From: JAIBJN01 sp035762005
Lineage (GTDB): Bacteria; Actinomycetota; Thermoleophilia; Gaiellales; Gaiellaceae
Reading direction: 5' to 3'
Length of the DNA: 64,000 bases
NCBI GenBank assembly: GCA_035762005.1
Contig: DASTQA010000023.1
Span: 5,894-69,893, forward strand
In this document: positions 48,655-56,307 of the stretch, piece by piece
Numbering within the stretch: the stretch's first letter is position 1
Layout: every line of letters begins with the position of its first letter
Notes under the pieces: model-generated
Databases searched by the model: none
The model's input: the letters and a program-made list of their open reading frames with translations, nothing else
Told to the model about the DNA's origin: nothing
Translations under genes and position numbers: made by a program

Positions 48655-49983
48655 ATGGAGCCGAAGGAGCGGACGTGGGGCGTCACGCCCGTCCCGCATC
48701 GTCTGCGGACGCTCTCCCTCCTCGATGTGGGGCTGCTCTGGGGGAACCTCGGCATCAGCCTCCTCGTCCTCTTCACGGGGACGTTCCTCGCCGGGCTCGG
48801 ACTGCAGCGGGCGCTCATCGCCACGGTGGTCGGCGCCGCGCTCGGGACCGCGCTCCTCGGCCTCGCCGGCGCGATCGGCTTCGAGCGGCGGCTGCCCGGG
48901 ATGGTGCTCCTCCGGGATCCCCTCGGGCTGCGGGGCTCCTACGCCCCGACCGCGCTCAACGTCCTCCAGAACCTCGGCTGGGCCGTCTTCGAGCTCTACG
49001 TCATGTCCCTCGCCGCGAGCGCGCTCGCCGACAGGGTCTTCGGCTTCCGCGAGCGCTGGCTCTGGGTGCTCGTCTTCGCCTGCCTCACGACCGCGCTCGC
49101 CCTCGCAGGACCGATCTCCTTCGTGCGGCGGTACGTGCGGCGCTTCGCCGTCTGGGTGGTGGCGGCCTCCGTCGGCTACCTCGTCTGGTGGGCGCTCGAC
49201 GGAGCGGACGCGGGCGCGCTCTGGTCGGCCTCCGGCGAGGGCGGGCTCGGCTTCTGGCAGGGCGTCGACCTGACGGTGGCGATGGCGGCGTCCTGGCTTC
49301 CCCTCGCCGCCGACTACACGCGCTTCTCGCGCACCGGCCGGGCCGCCTTCTGGGGGACCTCGGTCGGCTACTTCGTCCCCCTCGTCCTCCTCTACGGGCT
49401 CGGCGCGCTCCTCGCGCTCTCGCGGGGCCTCGCCGACCCGACCGCCATCTTCACCGCCATCGCCGCGGGCGGGGCGGCGAGCGCGGTGGCGTTGCTCGCG
49501 CTCACGGTCGACGAGGCGGACGAGCCGTTCGCGAACGTCTACTCTGCGGCGGTCTCGCTCCAGAACCTCCTGCCCGCGGCGCCGCAGCGCGTGCTCGTCG
49601 TGCTCGTCGCCGGCGCGGCGACCGTCGGGGCCCTCGCCGTCGACATCGTCGCCTACGAGACGTTCCTCTTCCTCCTGGGCTCGACCTTCGTGCCGCTCTT
49701 CGGCGTGCTCGCTGCCGACTTCCTCCTCGGCGCCGGACGCCCGGTTCCGGTCCGCTGGAGCGGCCTCGCCGCGTGGGGAGCCGGCTTCGCGCTCTACCAG
49801 TGGCTCCAGCCGACGGGCCCCTCCTGGTGGACGGAGCTCGTCGGCGGCGCGCCCGGAGCCGGCGAGGCGACGGTCGGCGCCTCCCTCCCAGCCTTCGCCC
49901 TCGCCTTCGCCCTCTACGCGGGACTACGCTCCGCGCAAGCGCCGCTTGGGCGTCGTCGGGCTCGTCTCGCTGGATCGCGTTGA
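48655..49983 (+). CDS. cytX: NCS1-family permease, CytX-like (probable HMP/thiamine-precursor importer)
   Basis: 442 residues with about 12 membrane helices. NCS1 markers are VGLLWGNLGISLLVL in helix 1, LNVLQNLGWAVFELYVM, and MAASWLPLAADYTRFSRTGRAAFWGTSVGYF near the middle. NCS1 proteins import cytosine, purines, or hydroxymethylpyrimidine; direct control by a TPP riboswitch identifies this one as a CytX-type importer of the thiamine pyrimidine. ATG start with the ribosome binding site in the riboswitch. The downstream PfkB gene starts 38 bases before its stop. Confidence 0.9.
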   Translation: MEPKERTWGVTPVPHRLRTLSLLDVGLLWGNLGISLLVLFTGTFLAGLGLQRALIATVVGAALGTALLGLAGAIGFERRLPGMVLLRDPLGLRGSYAPTALNVLQNLGWAVFELYVMSLAASALADRVFGFRERWLWVLVFACLTTALALAGPISFVRRYVRRFAVWVVAASVGYLVWWALDGADAGALWSASGEGGLGFWQGVDLTVAMAASWLPLAADYTRFSRTGRAAFWGTSVGYFVPLVLLYGLGALLALSRGLADPTAIFTAIAAGGAASAVALLALTVDEADEPFANVYSAAVSLQNLLPAAPQRVLVVLVAGAATVGALAVDIVAYETFLFLLGSTFVPLFGVLAADFLLGAGRPVPVRWSGLAAWGAGFALYQWLQPTGPSWWTELVGGAPGAGEATVGASLPAFALAFALYAGLRSAQAPLGRRRARLAGSR

Positions 49984-50740
49984 CGGCGGGCTCCCCCGCC
50001 TGGGAGGCGCGCCCGTGTACGCGGCCCGCGCGCTTCGCCTGCTGGGCCAGCCGGCCGTCGTGGCGACGAAGATCGCCGACGAGGACAGGCCGAGGCTCGC
50101 GGCGCTCGGCCTCCCCGTGGTCGCCCGCAGCGCCGCGCGCACGATCGGCTTCAGGATCGAGAACGACGGCGCCCGCCGCCGGCTGGAGATCGACGAGCTG
50201 GGCGAGCCCTGGAGCGAGGCGGACGTGCGCGGGTGGGTCGGCGAGGCGCTCGCGGGATGCGACTGGGTGCACGCCGGTGCGCTGACGCGCGGCGACTTCG
50301 GCCCCGGGGCGCTCGCGGCGCTCCGGCGGGGGCGCAAGCTCAGTTTCGACGGACAGGGCCTCGTGCGCGTCGCGGCCTCGGGCCCCGTCGTCCTCGACGC
50401 CGACTACGACCCCGACCTGCTCCGCCACGTCGACCTCCTCAAGCTCGCGGACGAGGAGCTCGAGGCCCTCGGCTGCGAGCTCGACGAGCGGTCGCTCGCG
50501 ACGCTCGGCGTCCGGGAGATCGTCGTGACCCTGGGCCGCGAGGGCGCCGTCGTCTACGCGGACGGCCTCGCCGAGCACGTGCCGACGTTCCCCCTCGAGG
50601 GCGTCGACCCGACCGGGGCCGGCGACGCGTGGACCGCCGCGTACGTCGCGTACCGGCGGCGGCGCCACTCGCCCGTCTCCGCGGCCCGCCTCGCGAACGG
50701 CGCCGCGAGCGCGCTCCTCGGCCGGTGGCCGGTCCGCTGA
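49946..50740 (+). CDS. PfkB-family kinase
   Basis: 264 residues. The N-terminal VGLVSLDRVDGGLPRLGGAPVYAARALRLLG is the PfkB substrate/GG region and DPTGAGDAWTAAYVAYRRRR is the PfkB signature with the catalytic Asp. The start is TTG 49946, the only plausible one, overlapping the permease by 38 bases. It is on the riboswitch-controlled transcript, so phosphorylation of imported hydroxymethylpyrimidine or a thiamine precursor is an attractive inference, though HMP kinases normally are ThiD-type. Sugar or nucleoside kinase activity remains possible. Confidence 0.8.
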   Translation: MGVVGLVSLDRVDGGLPRLGGAPVYAARALRLLGQPAVVATKIADEDRPRLAALGLPVVARSAARTIGFRIENDGARRRLEIDELGEPWSEADVRGWVGEALAGCDWVHAGALTRGDFGPGALAALRRGRKLSFDGQGLVRVAASGPVVLDADYDPDLLRHVDLLKLADEELEALGCELDERSLATLGVREIVVTLGREGAVVYADGLAEHVPTFPLEGVDPTGAGDAWTAAYVAYRRRRHSPVSAARLANGAASALLGRWPVR

Positions 50741-51150
50741 TCGTCGTCGCGGGGTGCGACGACGGCACGTACCTCGTCGAGGTCGGCGAGGACGCGGACG
50801 CCGACCAGCTCGCCGGTCACCAGCCGGGCGCCGCCGTCGAGCGCGAGCGCCCGCTCGGCCTCGCGCCCGGGTGGGCGGCCGGGAGCGTCCTCGACGTCGA
50901 CGCCCGCGGCTCGACGATCGCGCTCCTCCTCGACCGCCGCCCGCCCCTCTTCGTCTCCCACGACACGGGCTCGACCTGGAGCCAGCGCGGCGGAGGCCTC
51001 CCGGCCGGCCGCGCGCTCGCCCTCGGCGAGAACCCCGACCACATCCTCTACGGCGCCCGCAACCGCCTCTACGTCTCCGGCGACGGCGGCCTCTTCTGGC
51101 GCGCCGTCGCGGTCGAGCTCCCCGAGATCCGTGACGTCGCCTGGGGCTGA
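50725..51150 (+). CDS. Small Asp-box (BNR-repeat) protein, unknown function
   Basis: 141 residues. Two Asp-box motifs of the S-x-D-x-G-x-x-W type are visible: SHDTGSTWSQRGGGLP and SGDGGLFWRA, as in sialidase and Ycf48-like beta-propellers, but only enough length for about two blades. It may be a fragment of a propeller or need to oligomerise. GTG start overlaps the kinase by 16 bases, placing it in the TPP-riboswitch operon. No signal peptide is seen. Function unknown. Confidence 0.6.
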   Translation: MAGPLIVVAGCDDGTYLVEVGEDADADQLAGHQPGAAVERERPLGLAPGWAAGSVLDVDARGSTIALLLDRRPPLFVSHDTGSTWSQRGGGLPAGRALALGENPDHILYGARNRLYVSGDGGLFWRAVAVELPEIRDVAWG

Positions 51151-51168
51151 GATGGCCGTGCGCGTCCG

Positions 51169-52014
51169 CTAGAGGCGGAACTCGCCGCGCGCGACGGCGA
51201 CCGCGGAGCCGCCGACCTCGACCTTCTCCACCCGCTCGGGCGAGCCCTCGACACGTGCGTAGAGCGTGCTCGGGCGGCGGAGCTCCTCGCCCTGGCGGAT
51301 CTCGATCTCCTCCCCGAACGCGATGCGGCCGTGCCGCGCCAAGTGGACGGCGAGCGGCCCCGCGGCCGAGCCGGTCGCGGGGTCCTCGGGGACGCCGTCG
51401 GCGGGCGCGAACATGCGCGTCTTCCAGCGCGTGCCCTCGCCCGCAAAGCAGTTGACGCCGACGATGCCGGTCAGCCGGGTCAGCGCGGCGAGGTCGGGCT
51501 CGAGCCCGGCGACGGCCTCCTCGCTCGGCAGGGCGACATAGACGTGGCGAATGCCGAGGTCGTAGAGCTCGATCGGCAGCTCCGAGCGCTCGACGCCGAC
51601 GGCGCGCAGGAGCTCCTCGGGCCGGTCGAAGGGCTCGACCTTCGGGATCGGCTGCTCCATGCGGCCGAAGACGATCCGCTCGCCCTCGCGCTCGAGCCTG
51701 ACCGGGACGACGCCGGCGCCTGTCTCGAGCCGGATCTCCGGGAGCTGGAGCGGCGCCGCGAGCACGAACGCGGTCCCGAGCACCGGGTGCCCGGCGAAGG
51801 GCAGCTCGTCCATGGGCGTGAAGATGCGGATCCGCGCGTGCCCGCCGGCCTCGGCGCGGTAGACGAAGACCGTCTCCGAGAAGCTCATCTCCCGCGCGAG
51901 GGGCTGGAGGAGCTCCTCGGGGATCTCGCTCGCGTCCGTGAAGACGGCGAGCTGGTTCCCGGTCAGCGGGCGGTCGGTGAAGACGTCCGCGACGACGTAG
52001 CGGTACGTGCCCAC
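51169..52014 (-). CDS. PhzF-family isomerase
   Basis: 281 residues with the diaminopimelate-epimerase-like double fold: YRYVVADVFTDRPLTGNQLAVF, catalytic Glu in SFSETVFVY, PFAGHPVLGTAFVL and DPATGSAAGPLAVHLARHG. PhzF catalyses a 1,5-hydrogen shift in phenazine synthesis, but no other phz gene is here and most family members have unknown roles, often metabolite repair or proline-like isomerisation. GTG start, divergent from the MMPL transporter. GAGACT lies 6 bases upstream of the start, a weak leaderless-type -10. Confidence 0.88.
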   Translation of the reverse strand: MGTYRYVVADVFTDRPLTGNQLAVFTDASEIPEELLQPLAREMSFSETVFVYRAEAGGHARIRIFTPMDELPFAGHPVLGTAFVLAAPLQLPEIRLETGAGVVPVRLEREGERIVFGRMEQPIPKVEPFDRPEELLRAVGVERSELPIELYDLGIRHVYVALPSEEAVAGLEPDLAALTRLTGIVGVNCFAGEGTRWKTRMFAPADGVPEDPATGSAAGPLAVHLARHGRIAFGEEIEIRQGEELRRPSTLYARVEGSPERVEKVEVGGSAVAVARGEFRL

Positions 52015-52082
52015 CGCCCCAGTCTCGCACGGGAGCCGCCCGCGGTGCGGATCCGAATCCGCCGCAGGCCCGTTTAGCCCCC

Positions 52083-54299
52083 GTGCTCGCCCGTGCCTTC
52101 GCCACGACCGTCGTCCGCCTCCGCTGGCTCGTCCTCGCCGCGTGGATCGCCGGCGCGGTCGCCGCGACGCTGTGGCTCCCGAGCCTGCAGCAGGCCGAGA
52201 GCGCCTCCCTCTCCGACCTCGTGCCGGAGGACGCCGAGGCCGTCCGCACGGCCGCCCGCTCGGCGGAGCTCTTCCCGCTCCCCGTGACGGCCCAGACCGC
52301 GGTCGTCCAGCGCGACCCGGACGGCCTGAGCGAGGAGGCCCAGACACGGGTGGGCGAACGGGCGCTGGCCGTCCGCGAGGAGCGCGGCGAGGGCATCGTC
52401 TTCGCGCTTCCGCTCGTGAACACGGGCGGCCTCGTCCCCGCCTCGCGGGAGGACTCGACGACCGCGATCACCTTCCTCTTCTTCGAGCCCGGGGCCTCGA
52501 TCGGCGAAGACACGAGGCTCGCGCGCGCGTGGGCCGCGGAGCGGGTCGGCGAGCCGGAGGACGCGCTCGTCGGCGTGACCGGGAGCGTGCCGGCGCGGCT
52601 CGCCCAGTGGCGGGAGATCGAGGACAACCTGCCCTGGGTCACGCTCGCGACGATCCTCGTCGTCTTCGCGATCGTCGCCCTCAACTACCGGGCGCTCGGC
52701 GCGCCCCTCGTCGCCCTCGCGGCCGCAGGCCTCGCCTACCTCATCGCCGTGCGCGTCGCCGCCTGGGTCGGCGAGACGGCCGGGGTGGCCGTGCCGAGCG
52801 ACGTGGAGCCGATCATGGTCGTGCTCCTGCTCGGGATCGTCACCGACTACTCGGTCTTCTTCCTCTCGGGAATGCGCCGGCGGCTGGAGCAGGGGGAGCC
52901 CCGGCTCGAGGCCGCCCGGGAGGCGACCGGCCGGTTCGCCCCCATCGTCGCCACCGCGGGCCTCATCGTCGCCTGCGGCGCCGCGGCGCTCCTCGCCGGG
53001 AAGCTCGAGTTCTTCCGCGCCTTCGGGCCGGGGATGGCGCTCACGGTCCTCGTCGGCCTCGCCGTCTCGCTCACGCTCGTGCCGGCGCTCCTCGCCGTCG
53101 GCGGCCGCGCCCTCTTCTGGCCGTCCGCACCCACGCCGGAGCCGCCCGAGCCCCGCCGGCGTCGCGCGGTCCGCGTCGAGTCCTGGTCCGAGAGCCTCGC
53201 CCGCTTCGCCACCTCGAAGCCCGTCGCCCTCGTCGTCGTCGCGGTCACGATCGGGATCGGCGTGCTCGCGAGCCGCGGGCTCGCCGAGACGGATCTCGGC
53301 TTCACCGCCATCCGCGGCCTGCCGGAGGACGCCGAGGAGCGCCGGGCGGCGCTCGCCGCCGGCCAGGGGTTCGCGCCCGGAGCCCTCGCCCCCACCGTGC
53401 TCCTCGTCGAGCAGGAGAGCGGCCCCCTCGACGAGGAGGCGTTCGCCGCCCTCGAGGAGCGGCTGGAGAAGGAGCCGGGCGTGGCGGCCGTCGTCGGCCC
53501 GGCCGACGAGGCCGCCCGCGAGATCTCCGGCCTCGTCGCCTCGGAGACCGCGCCCGCGGGGCGCTTCCTCATCGTCCTCGCGGACGAGCCGCACGGCGGG
53601 CCCGCGATCGACACGCTCGACCGGTTGCGGGCCGAGATCGAGGGGCTCGCCGCCGAGAGCGGCCTGGAGGGGGCGACGACGGGCTTCACCGGCGAGACGG
53701 CGCTCGCGGCGGAGACGGTGGACACGCTCACGGGCGACCTCGTCCGGATCGCCGTCGCCGCCCTCGCCGTCAACCTCATCCTGCTCATGCTCTTCCTGCG
53801 CGCGGTCGTGGCGCCCTTCTACCTCCTGCTCGCGAGCGCGCTCGCGTTCACCGCCACCCTCGGACTGACGACGTTCGTCTTCCAGGACCTCCTCGGCAAC
53901 GACGAGCTGACGTACTACGTGCCGTTCGCCGTCGCCGTGCTCCTCCTCTCGCTCGGCTCGGACTACAACGTCTTCCTCGTCGGGCGGATCTGGCAGGAGG
54001 CCGAGGGGCGGAGCGTCCGCGAGGCGGTCGCCTTCGCCGCGCCGCGCGCCTCGCGCACGATCGCCGTCGCCGGGCTCGCCCTCGCCTTCAGCTTCGCGAC
54101 GCTCGCGATCATCCCGCTCCGCGAGTTTCGCGAGTTCGCCTTCGCCATGACCGTGGGCGTGCTCCTCGACGCGTTCCTCGTGCGGGGGCTCCTCGTCCCG
54201 GCGCTCGTCTCCCTCTTCGGCGAGCTGTCCTGGTGGCCGACCCGGCGCCTCTCGCCGGCCGCGAAGGCGCCGGGCGGGCCCGACGCGCCGCCCGCCTGA
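52083..54299 (+). CDS. MMPL/RND-family membrane transporter
   Basis: 738 residues. Two halves, each with one N-terminal membrane helix, a large extracytoplasmic loop and five more helices (about 170-345 and 535-720), as in MmpL proteins. Motif-like GIVTDYSVFFLSGMRRRLEQG and SLGSDYNVFLVGRIWQEAEGR occur at equivalent positions in the two halves and carry the proton-relay Asp-Tyr pair. Such proteins export lipids, siderophores or drugs. GTG start is the first codon giving a full helix 1. Upstream of an ABC exporter, so the two may serve the same export process. Confidence 0.9.
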   Translation: MLARAFATTVVRLRWLVLAAWIAGAVAATLWLPSLQQAESASLSDLVPEDAEAVRTAARSAELFPLPVTAQTAVVQRDPDGLSEEAQTRVGERALAVREERGEGIVFALPLVNTGGLVPASREDSTTAITFLFFEPGASIGEDTRLARAWAAERVGEPEDALVGVTGSVPARLAQWREIEDNLPWVTLATILVVFAIVALNYRALGAPLVALAAAGLAYLIAVRVAAWVGETAGVAVPSDVEPIMVVLLLGIVTDYSVFFLSGMRRRLEQGEPRLEAAREATGRFAPIVATAGLIVACGAAALLAGKLEFFRAFGPGMALTVLVGLAVSLTLVPALLAVGGRALFWPSAPTPEPPEPRRRRAVRVESWSESLARFATSKPVALVVVAVTIGIGVLASRGLAETDLGFTAIRGLPEDAEERRAALAAGQGFAPGALAPTVLLVEQESGPLDEEAFAALEERLEKEPGVAAVVGPADEAAREISGLVASETAPAGRFLIVLADEPHGGPAIDTLDRLRAEIEGLAAESGLEGATTGFTGETALAAETVDTLTGDLVRIAVAALAVNLILLMLFLRAVVAPFYLLLASALAFTATLGLTTFVFQDLLGNDELTYYVPFAVAVLLLSLGSDYNVFLVGRIWQEAEGRSVREAVAFAAPRASRTIAVAGLALAFSFATLAIIPLREFREFAFAMTVGVLLDAFLVRGLLVPALVSLFGELSWWPTRRLSPAAKAPGGPDAPPA

Positions 54300-54337
54300 G
54301 CTGGAGCGGGGCGGCCCGCGGGTATCCTCGACCGCCT

Positions 54338-55186
54338 GTGAGCGCGATCGCGGTCTCCGGCCTGCGCAAGTCGTACGGCTCGCGCGAGGTGCTGCACGGC
54401 CTCACCTTCGCCGTCGACGTGGGCGAGGTGTTCGCGCTCCTCGGCCCGAACGGCGCCGGGAAGACGACGACGGTCGAGATCCTCGAGGGGTACCGCCGCC
54501 GCGACGAGGGCGACGTCTCCGTCCTCGGCGAGGATCCCGGGCGCGCCGGCAGGCCCTTCCGCGCGCGCATCGGCATCGTCCTCCAGTCGTCGGCGGTCTA
54601 CCCGCACCTCAGCGTCGGCGAGCTCGTCGCCCTCTTCGCCGGCTACTACCCCGCGCCGCGGAGCGCGCACGAGGTCGTCGAGCTCGTCGGCCTCCGCGAG
54701 AAGCGCGACGCGCGCGTGCGCACGCTCTCCGGGGGCCAGCTGCGGCGGCTCGACCTCGCCCTCGCGCTCGTCGGCGACCCGGAGCTCGTGTTCCTCGACG
54801 AGCCGACGACCGGGTTCGACCCGGCCGCACGGCGGCAGGCGTGGGAGACGATCCGCGAGCTGCGCTCGCTCGGCAAGAGCATCCTCCTGACGACGCACTA
54901 CATGGAGGAGGCGCAGCGCCTCGCCGACCGCGTCGCCATCCTCCGCGCCGGCGAGATCGTCGGCACGGGCTCGCCCCGCGAGCTCCTCTCCGGCCACCCG
55001 TCCGTGGAGATCCGCTTCCGCCGGAACGGGAGCGAGGTCGTGATCGCGACCGAGGAACCCACGCGGGTCCTCAACGAGCTCACCGCGGAGGCGCTCGCGG
55101 CCGGCACGGAGCTCGAGGGTCTGGAGGTGCACCGGCGCACCCTCGAGGACGTCTACCTCGACCTGACCCGCGAGGGAGCCGAATGA
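54338..55186 (+). CDS. ABC exporter ATPase (DrrA/CcmA-type)
   Basis: 282 residues. Walker A GPNGAGKTTT, signature LSGGQLRRLD, Walker B LVFLDEPTTGFDPAARR and H loop TTHYMEEA match the drug/lipid exporter subgroup. The C-terminal ~70 residues form the family's extra domain (EIRFRRNGSEVVIATEE...LEDVYLDLT). GTG start, with TATCCT nine bases upstream, and ATGA overlap with the permease gene. It energises the ABC-2 permease. Confidence 0.92.
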   Translation: MSAIAVSGLRKSYGSREVLHGLTFAVDVGEVFALLGPNGAGKTTTVEILEGYRRRDEGDVSVLGEDPGRAGRPFRARIGIVLQSSAVYPHLSVGELVALFAGYYPAPRSAHEVVELVGLREKRDARVRTLSGGQLRRLDLALALVGDPELVFLDEPTTGFDPAARRQAWETIRELRSLGKSILLTTHYMEEAQRLADRVAILRAGEIVGTGSPRELLSGHPSVEIRFRRNGSEVVIATEEPTRVLNELTAEALAAGTELEGLEVHRRTLEDVYLDLTREGAE

Positions 55187-55944
55187 GGCTCTTCCTCCAC
55201 GAGCTGCGCGCGCAGCAGACGCTCTTCTGGCGGAACCGGGAGGCGGCCTTCTTCAGCTTCCTCTTCCCCATCCTCCTGCTCCTCCTGCTCGGGTCCGCCT
55301 ACGGCGACACCGAGATCGAGGGCGTGCGCGGGGCCACGTACCTCGTCGTCGGGCTGATCGGCTACGGGCTCGCGGCGACCGCCTTCGCCTCGCTCGCGAT
55401 CACGCTCGTCGTCCGGCGCGAGCAGGGACTCCTGAAGCGCGTGCGCGGGACGCCGCTCCCGCCCGCGACCTACCTCGCCGCCGTGATCGCCTCGACCGTG
55501 GTCGTGATCGCGCTCCAGGTGACCGCGCAGGTCCTGATCGGGCGCTTCGTGCTCGACGCCGACCTGCCCGAGGCGGTCGGCTCCCTCGCCGCGGCGGTCG
55601 CGCTCGGCGCCGCCTCCTTCGCGGCGCTCGGCCTCGCCGTCACGGGGCTCGTCCGCAGCGCCGAGGGCTCGTCCGCGGTCGTGAACGCGATCTACCTGCC
55701 GATGGCCTTCCTCTCGGGCGCCTTCTTCTCCACCGACGACATGCCGCAGCTCCTCGAGTGGGTGGCCGCCGTCCTCCCGCTCACGCACCTCCTGGACGTG
55801 ATCCGCGACGCCTACGTCGGTGGCGAGAGCGTCTCCGCCTCCGCCGGCGCCGCCGCGGCGGTCGCGGCCTGGGGCCTCGCCGGGCTCGCCGTCGCCGTTC
55901 GCATGTTCCGCTGGGAGCCGCGCGAGGGTATGACCGGCGCATGA
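55183..55944 (+). CDS. ABC-2 type exporter permease
   Basis: 253 residues, six hydrophobic segments: the first near 23-40 after the amphipathic RAQQTLFWRNREAAFFSFLFP start, and the ABC-2 signature region VNAIYLPMAFLSGAFFSTDDMPQLLEWVAAVLPLTHLLDVIRDAYVGG. Pairs with the preceding ATPase to export a drug, lipid or polysaccharide. ATG overlap with both neighbours (ATGA). Confidence 0.9.
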   Translation: MRLFLHELRAQQTLFWRNREAAFFSFLFPILLLLLLGSAYGDTEIEGVRGATYLVVGLIGYGLAATAFASLAITLVVRREQGLLKRVRGTPLPPATYLAAVIASTVVVIALQVTAQVLIGRFVLDADLPEAVGSLAAAVALGAASFAALGLAVTGLVRSAEGSSAVVNAIYLPMAFLSGAFFSTDDMPQLLEWVAAVLPLTHLLDVIRDAYVGGESVSASAGAAAAVAAWGLAGLAVAVRMFRWEPREGMTGA

Positions 55945-56255
55945 GCCGCCCCGAGCTCGTCTTCTTCGCGCCCGGCGCCGACGGCGCCGCCGAGCTGGTC
56001 GTCAACTTCGGCGTGTACGCGGGCCGCGAGGCCACGCCCGCCGAGGTGGAGCGCCTCGCGCGGAGCTTCCTCGCGGAGGTGCCGAGGCTCGAGGTCGTCT
56101 GCGAGCAGCGCTACGAGTTCGCGCCGGACGCGGAGGCGGCCGTCTACCGCGTCCGCGTGCGCACGCCCGCCGCCGCCGCGCGCGGCGAGGAGCTCCGCCG
56201 GGCGGTGGCCGCCTGGGCGGAGGACTGCATCAGGGAACGGCGCGTCACGCCCTGA
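55941..56255 (+). CDS. Small conserved-looking protein, unknown function
   Basis: 104 residues, soluble, no recognisable domain. The pattern of alternating hydrophobics suggests an alpha/beta fold (PELVFFAPGADGAAELVVNFGVYAGREATPAEVERLARSFL). ATG in an ATGA overlap with the permease, which supports a real gene translated from the exporter transcript. A strong hairpin follows 5 bases after its stop. Confidence 0.6.
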   Translation: MSRPELVFFAPGADGAAELVVNFGVYAGREATPAEVERLARSFLAEVPRLEVVCEQRYEFAPDAEAAVYRVRVRTPAAAARGEELRRAVAAWAEDCIRERRVTP

Positions 56256-56259
56256 GACG

Positions 56260-56293
56260 CGCCGGGGGCCGGCTCGACGGCCGGCCCCCGGCG
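56260..56293. terminator. Bidirectional hairpin terminator
   Basis: A perfect 14 bp GC stem (CGCCGGGGGCCGGC and complement, 56260-56273 and 56280-56293) with a 6-base loop lies between two convergent genes, 5 bases after one stop and 15 bases from the other. No U tract, but the strength and placement support a two-way terminator. Confidence 0.8.
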
Positions 56294-56307
56294 ACGGGCC
56301 GGCCGGG

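Noticed and set aside
51169..52014. A phenazine biosynthesis locus around the PhzF-like gene
   Set aside because: No other phz-type gene is near; PhzF-family proteins are widespread with other roles.
52007..54337. Plus-strand open frame leading into the ABC exporter ATPase, overlapping the MMPL gene
   Set aside because: Arg-rich shadow; the ATPase begins at GTG 54338 just before its first family residues.
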